Shown piece by piece: positions 31,101 through 40,059 of a DNA stretch of 64,000 bases. Within the stretch, counting starts at the first letter, position 1; each line of letters begins with the position of its first letter. Source of the DNA: Bryopsis sp. KO-2023. Lineage: Eukaryota > Chlorophyta > Ulvophyceae > Bryopsidales > Bryopsidaceae. Location of the stretch: the NCBI GenBank assembly GCA_030272585.1, contig BSYQ01000011.1, forward strand, positions 3,348,001-3,412,000, written 5' to 3'. Under the pieces are notes generated by a model, which was not told where the DNA came from, did not search any database, and saw nothing but the letters and a program-made list of their open reading frames with translations. A program made the position numbers and the translations under genes.

Positions 31101-33602
31101 CATGCGGAGATCGTGGAGGATCCGAGGCAAAAGTACAGGCTCGAGCTCGCGAGGAGGCCCGGAAAGCAGCAGCGCTTCAACCAGTACCAGGCGCGACCGA
31201 TGCTGCAGGGCTTCAGGGCCAACATCGACATACAACCTATCTTGTCGTTGACGGCCCTCTTGAGATACCTGTGCGGCTACACGTGCAAGGCCGAGGTGGA
31301 GAGCGGCGGCTTGATGGCGGTGTTTTCGGAGATCCTCGACGACGCGTGTCGCACCGCTGAGGAGGCCAACTCCATCTCGGCCGTCGTCAAGATGCTCAAC
31401 CGCACCATCAAGGAGCATGACGTATGCACGATGGAGGCCTTCCACAAGCTTGCCTCGGCCAAGCTCACGATGGCCTCTAGGACTTTCGGTGTCATAGTGC
31501 TTGACGATTCGAGAGAGATCACCACAGAAGAGGGTGGTTTCCTTCGACGTTCGTGGATGGACGAGTACAAAAACCGTCCGGACGACATCAAGGAGTGCTT
31601 GGAGGACTTCTTTCGATGGTACGACCTTCCGAGGAATGCGGCACCCAAGCGCAAGATGAAGCCCAAGATCATCAGGATCTTTCCGCCTTGCCGGCCAGTG
31701 CCGCGTGATGACGAGCGCTTTCCCGACTTTTGCCAGCAATACCTTATCCGCTACAAGGAGTGGAGAGACGTGGATCGGGATTTGCTTGGTGGCGGTGAGA
31801 TGACTTGGGTCGAGGCATTCGATGCGTTCTTGGAGGAGCAGCCCATGCACAGGGCGATCGATTTGTTCAGAGAGGTTTCCATCGCTCCCGAGGTGGGGGA
31901 TGATGATGAGGAGGAGGATGGCTCCGAGGGGAGCGACGACGACTATCGACAGTTCCCCGAGGACGAGCAGGATGATTGGATGCGGGCTTTGGCTGCCCAT
32001 CCACAGTTTGCCCGACCCATGATGGAGGCCTCCGATCATGATTGGCACGCGAGCGCGGCCCAGTACGACGTCCCGACCATGCGGACCTTCATCCAGGACG
32101 TGAGACGGGACGGCCCTTTGCCCAGAGATCGTGACCACCTCGATCGTGATCAGCTCGTTGACAGTCAACGCCTCGCGTATGACATCATCGTGGAGCATGC
32201 TCGTTCCGACGACCCTCCTCCCTTGCGCATGATCGTCGAGGGGACCGCCGGCACGGGCAAGAGTGCCCTGATTCATGCCGTCGTTGCCGCGATCGAGAGA
32301 GAGCATGGGGAGGGTTCGGTCGTGGTTGCCGCTCCGACAGGTTGTGCCGCCTTCAACGTCGGCGGTTGCACGCTCCATTCTCTATTGATGTTGCCCGTGG
32401 GCTCGAGGTGCAAGGACCTCAAGGGCAACGCCTTGAGCCTTCTTCAGGAGAGATTGAGGGGCGTGCGATATCTCATCATCGATGAGAAATCGATGATCGG
32501 GGCATCGACGTTTGCATCGATCGACTCCCGGGGTAGACAGGCGTTTCCGGAGCACGCGGATCAGTTGTTTGGGGGCTTGTCGATTGTCATTGAGGGTGAT
32601 TTCGGACAGCTCCCTCCCGTCAGCGATGCCGAGATGTTCGATCGCGGGCAGAGGCCCAAGGCGGATCGCTTGCGCGGCTTTGCTGCGTATCGTCAGTTCA
32701 GGGTGGTGGTTCGTCTCACTGCGATCATGCGACAGGCGGGCCAAGACCAGGTGGCCTTCCGGGACATTCTCATGAGGCTTCGACGAGGATGTCCCACGGA
32801 TTCCGACATCGACGCCCTGATGGCTCGCAACCTCCGTACCCTTTCAGTGGACGACAGACAGGCTTTCTCGGATGCCTTGTACCTATGCGCCACCAACGCC
32901 CAAGCCGAGAGCCATAACAACGATCGGCTCGTGGCGTTGGATCAACCCACGGCGATGATTAGGGCGGAGGATTTGCGAGTGCCCAGGGGTCTTGACGTGG
33001 AGGACGCGACGAATCTCCCATCTACCTTGCGCTTATGCAAGGGAGCGAGGGTGATGCTGCGAGCCAACCCGTGGACAGAGGCCGGCCTCATCAACGGCGC
33101 CATGGGTTTCGTTCATGACATCGTGTACACGTCCACGACTCCCCCTGCATTGCCGGATGCTGTCTTGGTTCGGTTCGACGACTACAGGGGGCCGAGCTTC
33201 TTGGAGGGGGTCGAGGGGGTCGTTCCTATTGTCCCTATCACTCGCGACGTCCGGACATCTGCGACCAGGGCTTCTGGAGAGAGGAAGATGCTTCCTCTCA
33301 TGCCGGCTTGGGCCATCTCCATCCACAAGTCCCAAGGCAAGGGACTCGACAGGGTGTTGGTGGACCTTGGGACGAAGGAGTTTGCGGCAGGCATTACTTT
33401 CGTGGCCGTCAGCCGATCCTTCACCTACGAGGGTCTCGCCTTCGATCCGCCCATCACTCGCGGTCGGATCCGATCCCTTGCCAAGCTGAAGAAGCTTGGT
33501 CCGCGGTTGGCGGAGTTTGCGAGGTTGGAGGGTCTTGCGGAGCAGACGAGGACCTTGTATGACGCTGAGGGCATTGAGGGAGTGCTTCGATATATTCAGT
33601 AG
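28182..33602 (+). CDS. OTU-Rep-helicase protein, copy D (1,806 aa)
   Basis: Full-length, intronless and identical in translation to copies B, C and E. All catalytic residues named for copy B are present, so this copy is potentially functional. It is the last + strand copy. Transcription would run into the satellite block at 34.9 kb and toward the convergent copy E, which faces it from the other side of that block. Confidence 0.95.
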   Translation: MTSVGETRSFTRSDVQARWMWRNQVCVGLGIPNRRVISRDPFVITPVTSSPYGRQNFSLYEQMNVALGAEFFVDHSSANGACFFNAISKEISGDETSAGTLRTLVCDLAATHPVTFAAFEGCTIDEIKIKINNMRSNDTWASTWTIFAAATLLQTPFEIQLYQRDYPVFKFNPLFPTHLITTSAMDNVFVRLCNTKGNHYDRVYERNELQAITPASLLANINVPIVGNRTPQLKNETGTETETKEERKKRLARERKRKQRSDAKKAKEMRDAEKENIASKPETEKEKRLEKRALLKREREAKLSEEKKKALRETHASEERKRTDTSEKKASDENTRKENERKRKKQREEWATRKKIHKQNLKRTSVDELIRDWERHLEQTVTWHGNVCQSCGETGPGADFSDSTCARCKRNPRYRRAYSEENGLWPDPVPPELTGLTQMEEMLIARIHPCMYIARIHKSGMHRLSGHFIGFMADHSETIEALQRLPVDPRDLPWVVVRQHGVDRTHQDHIVRRGVVLRALRWLQKNNPWYAGIEIDEDVIARLPEHGSPEGLREFTERQAAQAEEEGGFRAHDSDDEADGDVSMHSHAPTTIRGVREVDKIRASVTEAIDRAEGNNVAPFPVREREPIKEFMTRGLFSMAFPTLFPCGAADYTTAGFPDVNGMREYALHLMRWPDRRFARHPRFKFLVVNLADRKAAFCTARVFLKGNLDINKMTVKDLKDLVDEGDSSLMRKILAFGSRIRGTKQFWSDRRGELEEMFRQLTHPVEGSQGYMPSLFFTLSSAEMFWPQIETLLQLDYSDCATEAQRKAKKRRAMVDNADLIDAYFLERSESFLKKVMVPYFGADEFWAKIEYQWRGAPHMHGFLWLPDAPNLMRSAHEEMSADTRAEVIEYFTETVGITLDMDEDFRSAPSTPHPSTRTYTSIGTSDEERARDLEELLRVQGPHVCTNSCFKSKRDRDLGRCRFRFPREVRAHAEIVEDPRQKYRLELARRPGKQQRFNQYQARPMLQGFRANIDIQPILSLTALLRYLCGYTCKAEVESGGLMAVFSEILDDACRTAEEANSISAVVKMLNRTIKEHDVCTMEAFHKLASAKLTMASRTFGVIVLDDSREITTEEGGFLRRSWMDEYKNRPDDIKECLEDFFRWYDLPRNAAPKRKMKPKIIRIFPPCRPVPRDDERFPDFCQQYLIRYKEWRDVDRDLLGGGEMTWVEAFDAFLEEQPMHRAIDLFREVSIAPEVGDDDEEEDGSEGSDDDYRQFPEDEQDDWMRALAAHPQFARPMMEASDHDWHASAAQYDVPTMRTFIQDVRRDGPLPRDRDHLDRDQLVDSQRLAYDIIVEHARSDDPPPLRMIVEGTAGTGKSALIHAVVAAIEREHGEGSVVVAAPTGCAAFNVGGCTLHSLLMLPVGSRCKDLKGNALSLLQERLRGVRYLIIDEKSMIGASTFASIDSRGRQAFPEHADQLFGGLSIVIEGDFGQLPPVSDAEMFDRGQRPKADRLRGFAAYRQFRVVVRLTAIMRQAGQDQVAFRDILMRLRRGCPTDSDIDALMARNLRTLSVDDRQAFSDALYLCATNAQAESHNNDRLVALDQPTAMIRAEDLRVPRGLDVEDATNLPSTLRLCKGARVMLRANPWTEAGLINGAMGFVHDIVYTSTTPPALPDAVLVRFDDYRGPSFLEGVEGVVPIVPITRDVRTSATRASGERKMLPLMPAWAISIHKSQGKGLDRVLVDLGTKEFAAGITFVAVSRSFTYEGLAFDPPITRGRIRSLAKLKKLGPRLAEFARLEGLAEQTRTLYDAEGIEGVLRYIQ

Positions 33603-34901
33603 TTTTTTTCATGTGTTTGTGGGGACCATATTGTTTTCCTTTGGTTCGAGTGTTCTTTTTTCTGTTTTTGATCATATTTTTCTTTTATATGTTCCTCTTT
33701 GATTGTGAGCATGTTTTATGATGTTTTGTTTTAAATTTGTGTGTCTTCGATGTTGTTTCTGAGTTTTCCACGTAGGATTGATCCAATAGACAGTCACCCA
33801 ACGAAGATTCTCCCTTGTGCCGTTTTTTTGTGCCGATTCTATGTATCACACGTTTTGTTTTCTTCCTTTTTTCTTCGTTATTTGCAGTATCCTCGATCCG
33901 ATGGGTTTTCTTTTTGTAGATTTCGATACCTCCGCATAGTTCGTTTGCTTTCATGTCGGTTCTACCCTCTCGGATGATGCTATTCTCTTTAAGTTTCTTG
34001 GGAGTTCTCTGAGCTATAAGCAATCAGCAACCCGTTTTTTGTTGCGTTCCCCCGCGCATTACGTGTGTCGCCCCCCACACGAGTCACGGTTTGCCCCGAC
34101 CGTTTGGATTATTGGATGTTTCCCCGCATCCGTTGGGTACGGCTCCTCTCTATAGCCTTTGCTGATTGCTATGGTGATGTGCACTCTCTCGATTCTATTG
34201 AGATTAAGCTTCGCTCGAGTGGAAGTTTTGCTTTCATTGTTGAAAAAAAAGACGGAAAAATTGATGCAAGAGAGAAAGAGAGAACGGAGGATTTTTAGAC
34301 GGTAAAAAAAAAAGTTGAAGTTTCTATGCGGATCTTACGAGGTATCTTTAGGAGGGAAACGGATATGCACTGTTATGAGGTCGAGGAAAAAAAAAAAAAA
34401 AAAAAAAAAAAAATTACACCGGATTTAGGGATCATAAATAAAAAAATCATGAGGATAAAAGAAAAAAAATTTAGGGCTTAGATATTGGGATTAGAGAAAA
34501 CAAAGAACATAATAATGTTCGGTTTGGGAGTAGGAATCGGAGAAAAACTTTAAAAACTTGAAAATAAAAATAAGGAAAGAATAACGTTCGGTTTGGATTT
34601 AGGAATTGAAAAAAAAGAAGGAAAAAAAAACAAAAACAACAACATAAGGAAAGAATAACGTTTGGTTCGGATATATGGATGGGAAATAAAAATAATGATA
34701 ATTGTGATGTGAGTGGAAGTTCAGATTATGCATAGATGTTGCGAAGGCTGGTTATTTCGCTGTAATCCGTTTTAAGTTTGGTCCTTCCCGTGTTATTTTC
34801 ACGTGCTCATTCGTGTCACAACTTCGTGTGTCAGACGACGGTTTTCTTTACATTCGATTTCCCTCTCTTTGTCAAAGCAATGAGACAGACCGGTTAATTT
34901 T
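33603..34901 (+). other. 3' tail of unit D
   Basis: Same AT-rich tail as in A-C but with an A27 tract (34387-34413), shared only with copy E. It ends in a junction hairpin at about 34845-34917. Beyond it, leader and satellite sequence begins that is only similar to that beyond unit E, not identical. No gene is called. Confidence 0.7.
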
Positions 34902-36120
34902 GGGAAATCGAATGTAATGAGATTTTCCGAGGATCAACGATTTTGTCCCCACGGGGTACTAGCCCTGAGGGCGATTTTCCCTGCGTAGCCGGTCACGCTC
35001 CGCGCGCGCATGTCGGATTTTCGAGGCGCCATGTCGGTCGACGCCGCTCGCATGGCGGACCGGAGCGAAGCCGAATCGAAACTGAATGGGGGAGGGAGCT
35101 GCGCGAAGCGCAGCGAACTGGGGGACGACGAGGAAGGGGGGGCGCGAAGCGCAGCAAAGGCGAAGCAAATTCGGAAAGGAAAGGGCGAGGGAGCTGCGCG
35201 CCGCGCAGCTCGCTCTTTTTTAAAGGTGATGGGCGAGGTCGCTGGGGGCAGCGCACCCACATTTCAAATTAAAAATTGTGATGGGTGAGGGAGCTGCGCG
35301 CAGCGCAGCGACCCCTTTAAAAGTGTGAGGGGCTGCGCAGCTCGCTCCTTTGAAAACGTGTTGGGCGAGGTCGCTGCGCGCAGCGACCTGTTAATTTAAA
35401 AAGTGTGATGGGTGAGGGTGGTGCGCGCAGCGCCAGGGAGCTGCGCGCAGCGCAGCGATCACTTTAGTAAACTGATGGGACAGGGAGCTTCGAAACGGAA
35501 AGGGCGAGGGAGCTGCGCGCTGCGCAGCTCGCTCCTTTAAAAAGGTGATGGGACAGGGAGCTGCGAAATTACAGACGACCACTTGAAAGAAGTGATGGGC
35601 GAGGTCGCTGGGCGCAGCGCAGCGACCTGTTGGAGTAAAAAAAGATATGGGCGAGGTCGCTGGGCGCAGCGCAGCGACCTGTTGGAATAAAAAAAGGGAT
35701 CTTAAAGGGATGGGTTAGGTCGCTGGGCGCAGATCTGGTTCGCTGAGAGTTAGAAAAAAAAAAAAACAACGAACGAGCTCCTTGGGAAAGGGCGCTGCGC
35801 GACTGGCGCGACTTGGAAAAAACGAGGGCGTTGCGCGCGACGCCCTGGCCCAGACTTGGTTTCGAAAAAAAAAAAAAAAAAACCACGTTTTTTCCCAAGT
35901 CGCGCCAGTCCGACTTCCGCGACTTGGAAAAAACCAAGGGTGCTGCGCGCAGCTCCCTAGCCCGGATCTGATTCGCTCGGAGTTAGAAAAAAAAAAAAAA
36001 AACGAAAAAGGGGTTACCTAATGTAAAAAGGGAAATCGAATCTAACTTACAGCTTGTGGTTCGCTGGGAGTTCGTTCGCTGGGAGTTCGAAAAAAAAAAA
36101 CAAAAAAAAACGAACAACTG
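34902..36120 (+). repeat. Composite satellite repeat, inner arm next to unit D
   Basis: Leader, MSDFRGAM-type segment (35010 on), GC-core satellite monomers, and A-tract blocks with the inverted pair GCGCGACTTGGAAAAAA (from about 35807) and TTTTTTCCCAAGTCGCGC (35889-35906). It ends before the hairpin at 36128. Its mirror-image counterpart is 45541-46649 (coordinates sum to about 81,540), which is clearly related but diverged. No gene is seen; the short frames are repeats of SSLRCAQRP-like low-complexity strings. Confidence 0.65.
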
Positions 36121-36450
36121 TGACGTTCGATTTTCCTCTCTCCGTCGAAGCGATGAGACGGACCGGTTAATTGGAAAATCGGAGTGTAACGAAGATTTTT
36201 CTCTATTGGATCCCGATCGCGAGGAGTTTGTCGAGGCTCTGGCCCCCGATCGAAATGTCCCTGCGTCGCCGGTCACGCTCCGAGGCCGCATGTCTGATTT
36301 TCGAGGCGCCATGTCGGTCGACGCCGCTCGCATGGCGGACATGCGCGGAGCGCAGGTCCGACTCCCACGACTTTGCGAGTTTTCCAGGGCGAAAGGAAAG
36401 AAAAAAAAAAAAAAACTGGCGGAGAACGTGGGGGGAAGGCGCTGCGTGCA
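36121..36450 (+). repeat. Composite satellite repeat with type-II leader
   Basis: Opens with a hairpin of the CGATTTTCC (36128-36136)/GGAAAATCG (36173-36181) type and an inner CCGTC (36142-36146)/GACGG (36157-36161) stem. Both stems differ from the commoner version by compensating changes. The leader (36190-36275) is a different cassette, recognisable by GATCCCGATCGCGAGGAG. It recurs in reverse at about 42730-42800, 45400-45470 and 56780-56850. The MSDFRGAM-type segment follows. No gene. Confidence 0.6.
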
Positions 36451-36912
36451 CTTCACCACGTCGAAGAAGAGGCTGAACCGAGCACTCAGCACTTTGTCGC
36501 GCTGAAAACGAGTGAGAAACGAGGGAGAAAACCCAGTTTCTCTATTTTCACAGAAACTGGCGTAACTCCCTCGTTTCTCACCCGTTTTGAGCGCGACAAA
36601 GTGCTGAGTGCTCGAAAAAATGTCGCCCATACTTCTGTCCACCTGTTTTTTCGATCGAAGTATCCGGAGAGTGATTCCGAGGACTCACCTGATGCATGCA
36701 TTTTAAATGCACGTCGGAACCACTCCCAAGATATTTCGACTTAAAAAACGACCGGACAGAAGTATGGAGGACATTTTTTCGAGCACTTAGCACTTTGTCG
36801 CGCTCAAAACGGGTGAGAAACGAGGGAGTTACGCCAGTTTCTGTGAAAAAAGAAAAACTGGGTTTTCTCGCTCGTTTCTCACTCGTTTCGCACGCGACAA
36901 AGTGCGACGCGC
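36451..36912. mobile_element. Foldback element with nested palindromes
   Basis: The whole segment is one imperfect inverted repeat centred near 36,700. Each half also contains its own palindrome: 36479-36613 folds from GAGCACTCAGCACTTTGTCG to its complement, with a second stem-loop CCAGTTTCT/AGAAACTGG inside; 36780-36912 is the mirrored counterpart. At 39,455 the same flanking context (GCTGCGTGCA then GTGCGACGCG) is contiguous, consistent with an insertion. No clear target duplication or transposase was found, so the exact ends and class are open. Confidence 0.6.
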
Positions 36913-37114
36913 TTTCGGTGATCGCCAGGCATGTCGAAAAGGAAAGAGGGGCTGAGAGTTCGGAAAAAAAAAAAAAAAAAAACGAAAAAGGGGTTACCTA
37001 ATCTAAAAAGGGAAATCGAATGTAACTTACAGCTTGTGGTTCGTTGGGAGTTCGTTCGCTGGGAGTTCGTTCGCTGGGAGTTCGAAAAAAAAAAAAAAAA
37101 AAAAACGAAAAACT
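36913..37114 (+). repeat. A-tract/GTTCGCTGGGA block
   Basis: Resumed satellite context after the foldback element. It holds an A-tract block, GGGAAATCGAATGTAA (37010-37025), three tandem copies of a 16-bp GTTCGTTCGCTGGGAG-type repeat, and a second A-tract leading into the next hairpin. No gene. Confidence 0.55.
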
Positions 37115-38297
37115 GTGACGTTCGATTTTCCTCTCTCCGTCGAAGCGATGAGACGGACCGGTTAATTGGGAAATCGAATGTAATGAGATTTTCCTAGGAT
37201 CAACGATTTTGTCCCCGCAGGGTACTAGCCCTGAGGGCGATTTTCCCTGCGTAGCCGGTCACGCTCCGAGCGCGCATGTCTGATTTTCGAGGCGCCATGT
37301 CGGTCGACGCTGCTCGCATGGCGGACCGGCGCGATGCTGCAGCGAAACTGAATGGGTGAGGGAGCTGCGCGCAGCGCAGCGAACTGGCGAAGGACGAGGG
37401 GGGGAGGCGCGAAGCGCAGCAAAGGCGAAGCTAATTCGAAAAGGAAGGGCGAGGGAGGCGCAGCTCGCTCTTTTTTAAAGGTGATGGGCGAGGTCGCTGG
37501 GGGCAGCGCAGCGACCTATCAATTTAAAATTAAAAAAAGTGATGGGGAGGGAGCTGCGCGCAGCGCAGCGACCGCTTTGAAAGAGTGAGGGGCCAGGGAG
37601 CTGCGCGCTGCGCAGCGACCTGTCAAAGTGATAGGTGATGGGCGAGGGAGCTGCGCAGCGCGCAGCGACCTGTCAAAGTGACAGGGGTGATGGGCGAGGG
37701 AGCTGCGCGCTGCGCAGCGACCTGTCAACTGAACAGGTGTGATGGGCGAGGGAGCTGCGCAGCGCGCAGCGACCTATTCAATTAAAAAGTGTGATGGGCG
37801 AGGGTGCTGTGCGCTGCGCGCGACGCCCTCGCCCAGATCTGGTGCGCTCAGACTTCGAAAAAAAAAAACAAAAACCAACGAAAGAGCGCCTTGGGAAAGG
37901 GCGCTGCGCGACTGGCGCGACTTGGAAAAAACAAGGGCGCTGCGCGCGACGCCCTGGCCCAGATTTGGTTTCGAAAAAGAAAAAAAAAAAAAACACGTTT
38001 TTTTCCAAGTCGCGCCAGTCCGACTTCCGCGACTTGGAAAAAAACGAGTTCGCTGCGCGCAGCGCCCTAGCCCAGATCTGATTCGCTCGGAGTTAGAAAA
38101 AAAAACAAAAAAACCCACGTTTTTTCCCAAGTCGCGCCAGTCCGACTTCTGGTTCGCTGGGAGTTCGAAAAAAAAAAAAAAAACGAAAAAGGGGTTACCT
38201 AATGTAAAAAGGGAAATCGAATCTAACTTACAGCTTGTGGTTCGCTGGGAGTTCGTTCGCTGGGAGTTCGAAAAAAAAACAAAAAAAAAACGAACTG
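37115..38297 (+). repeat. Composite satellite repeat, near-identical to 14.65-15.6 kb
   Basis: Junction hairpin, type-I leader, MSDFRGAM-type segment and GC-core monomers. From about 37313 to at least 38158 it matches 14655-15500 of the B-C spacer at a constant offset of 22,658 with no difference noticed, including the long inverted repeat with A-tracts. This is a segmental copy of spacer DNA and contains no gene. Confidence 0.65.
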
Positions 38298-39499
38298 TTA
38301 CATTCGATTTCCCTCTCTCTGTCGAAGCGATGAGACAGACCGGTTAATTGGGAAATCGAATGTTAATGAGATTTTCCACGGATCATCAGTTTGTCCCCGC
38401 AGGGTACTAGCCCACAGGCGAAATGTCCCTGCGTAGCCGGTCACGCTCCGCGCTCGCATGTCTGATTTTCGAGGCGCCATGTCGGGCGACTCTGCCCGCA
38501 TGGCGGACGTGCGCGGAGCGCAGGTCCGACTCCAGCGACTTTGCGATTCAAGGGCGCTGCGCGAAGCGCAGCGAACTGGCGGAGAACGAGGCGGGGAGGC
38601 GCAAGCGCAGCGAAGTCGAAACCTAAAGGGCGGAGGAGCTACAGAGAACACTTGTGGAGGAGTCGAACCTCCAGTTTCGCCACTCAAGTGCGAGGTTTTT
38701 CTCTTTCTTTCACGCTGGTCGTCTTTTTTCAAAATCTGTGGGGACAGCATCTCGTTTTCGAAAGGGTCGCACTGTGGACTTTGCTGTGCGAAGCGCAGCG
38801 CAGCAAAGTCGGAACTGAAAGGGCGAGGGAGCTGCGCGCTGCGCAGCTCGCTCTTTTGAAATGGTGATGGGCGAGGTCGCTGGGGGCAGCGCAGCGACCT
38901 ATCAAAGTAAAAAAAGTGAGGGTGAGGGAGCTGCGCGCAGCGGAGCGACCGCTTGGAAAGTGTGAGGGGCCAGGGAGCTGCGCGCTGCGCAGCGATCTGT
39001 CAAAGTGACAGGGGTGAAGGGCGAGGGAGCTGCGCGCTGCGCAGCGACCTCTGAAATTAAAAAGTGTGATGGTGGGGAAGGTGCGCGCTGCGCCTTGGGT
39101 GAGGGAGCTGCGCGCAGCGCAGGCCGACTGATGCGACTTGGAGAAAACGAGGGCGTTGCGCGCTGCGCCGTCGCCCAGGTCTGGTTCGTTGGAAGTTCGA
39201 AAAAAAAAAAGATCGACGAATTAAAAAGTGTGATGTGCCAGGGAGCTGCGCGCTGCGCCTTGGGGAAGGGCGCTGTGCGCAGCGCAGGCCGACTGATGCG
39301 ACTTGGAGAAAACGAGGGCGCTGCGCGCGGCGCCCTCGCCCAGGTCTGGTTCGCTGGGAGTTCGAAAAAAAAGTTTGAACAGTGTGATGAGCCAGGAGCT
39401 GCGCGCTGCTCCCATGTCCGACTGCCGCGACTTGGGAAAAAACGAGGGTGCTGCGTGCAGTGCGACGCGCTTTCGGCGATCGCGACCCACAGGTTCGTT
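38298..39499 (+). repeat. Composite satellite repeat with inserted T-arm hairpin
   Basis: The opening hairpin has TTACATTCGATTTCCC at 38298-38313 and its complement from 38350, with a further near-copy of that complement upstream at 38211-38226. The leader is a third variant. A short unmatched stretch at about 38636-38800 carries a T-arm hairpin. GC-core monomers and A-tracts follow to about 39,490. No gene is called. Confidence 0.55.
38649..38690 (-). other. Third T-arm/B-box hairpin
   Basis: On the minus strand, CACTTG pairs with CAAGTG around a perfect T-arm: GGAGG, loop TTCGACT, CCTCC. About 12 nt separate the outer 5' strand from the T-arm. The T-loop is identical to that of the two hairpins in each Helitron unit, while all the stems differ. 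No D or anticodon arm was found. Confidence 0.45.
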
Positions 39500-40059
39500 T
39501 TGGAATCAGAGAAAAACTTAAAAAAATAAAAATAAAAACTTTAAAATAAAAATAAGGAAAGAATATCGTTCGGTTTGGATATAGGAATTGAGGAAAAAAA
39601 AGGAAAAAGAAAAAGAAAAAATAGAAAACAACATGTAAGAAAACTGGGTAAAACGAAAACAAACTTACAAAACCAAGTTTCTTTTCCCTTTCGTTTTTTC
39701 GTATTTATTGCCTTTCCTTCCCTCTGCACTACAGCATTACTTCTTGTACCTGATCATATTCTGCCCTTCTTCTCACTCCTCTTACACACCCCTCTTCTAC
39801 TTCGTTAAATGTGCGTCCTTTAACTCACTACGTTCCAGAAATTCTAACACAACATAAGGGAAGAATAACGTTTGGTTCGGATATATGGATGGGAAATAAA
39901 AAAAATAATAATTGTGATGTGAGTGGAAGTTCAGATTATGCATAGATGTTGCTAAGGCTGGTTATTTCGCTCTAATCCGTTGTAAGTTTGGTCCTTCCCG
40001 TGTTATTTTCACGTGCTCGTTCGTGTCACAACTTTTTGTGTCGGATATCGCCATTCTCA
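39500..40059 (+). mobile_element. Relic 3' tail of a Helitron-like unit
   Basis: Without any ORF, this stretch repeats the distal tail of the units in diverged form: GGTTCGGATATATGGATG, the GTGATGTGAGTGGAAGTTCAG phrase, then GTTTGGTCCTTCCCGTG and the hairpin entry. It is truncated on its 5' side near the GAATCGGAGAAAAAC part of the tail. It is interrupted by a 214-bp insertion at 39635-39848. It shows that old unit ends persist inside the satellite block. Confidence 0.65.
39628..39855. other. 214-bp insertion with 7-bp direct repeats in the relic tail
   Basis: The insert (39635-39848) lies between two copies of ACAACAT (39628-39634 and 39849-39855), where intact tails have one. It begins GTAAGAAAACTGG and its other end, read in reverse, is GTTAGAATTTCTGG, so the ends are weakly inverted. 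GTAAGA at the start, TTCTAAC near the end and an AAG shortly after also resemble spliceosomal intron signals. It has no counterpart elsewhere in the window and no gene in it. Confidence 0.4.

Larger units (their letters stand above)
25534..34901 (+). mobile_element. Helitron-like unit D, complete
   Basis: This unit directly follows unit C. It is the + strand arm of a tail-to-tail inverted pair with unit E: positions in D and E sum to 81,549 at the ORF start, the ORF end and the 5' blocks. Its A-tract has 27 A, as in E, where A-C have 26. Matching with E stops within the junction hairpins on both sides, and this defines the unit ends used here. The right T-run is the longest in the window (TTAATTTTGGG). 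Confidence 0.8.
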
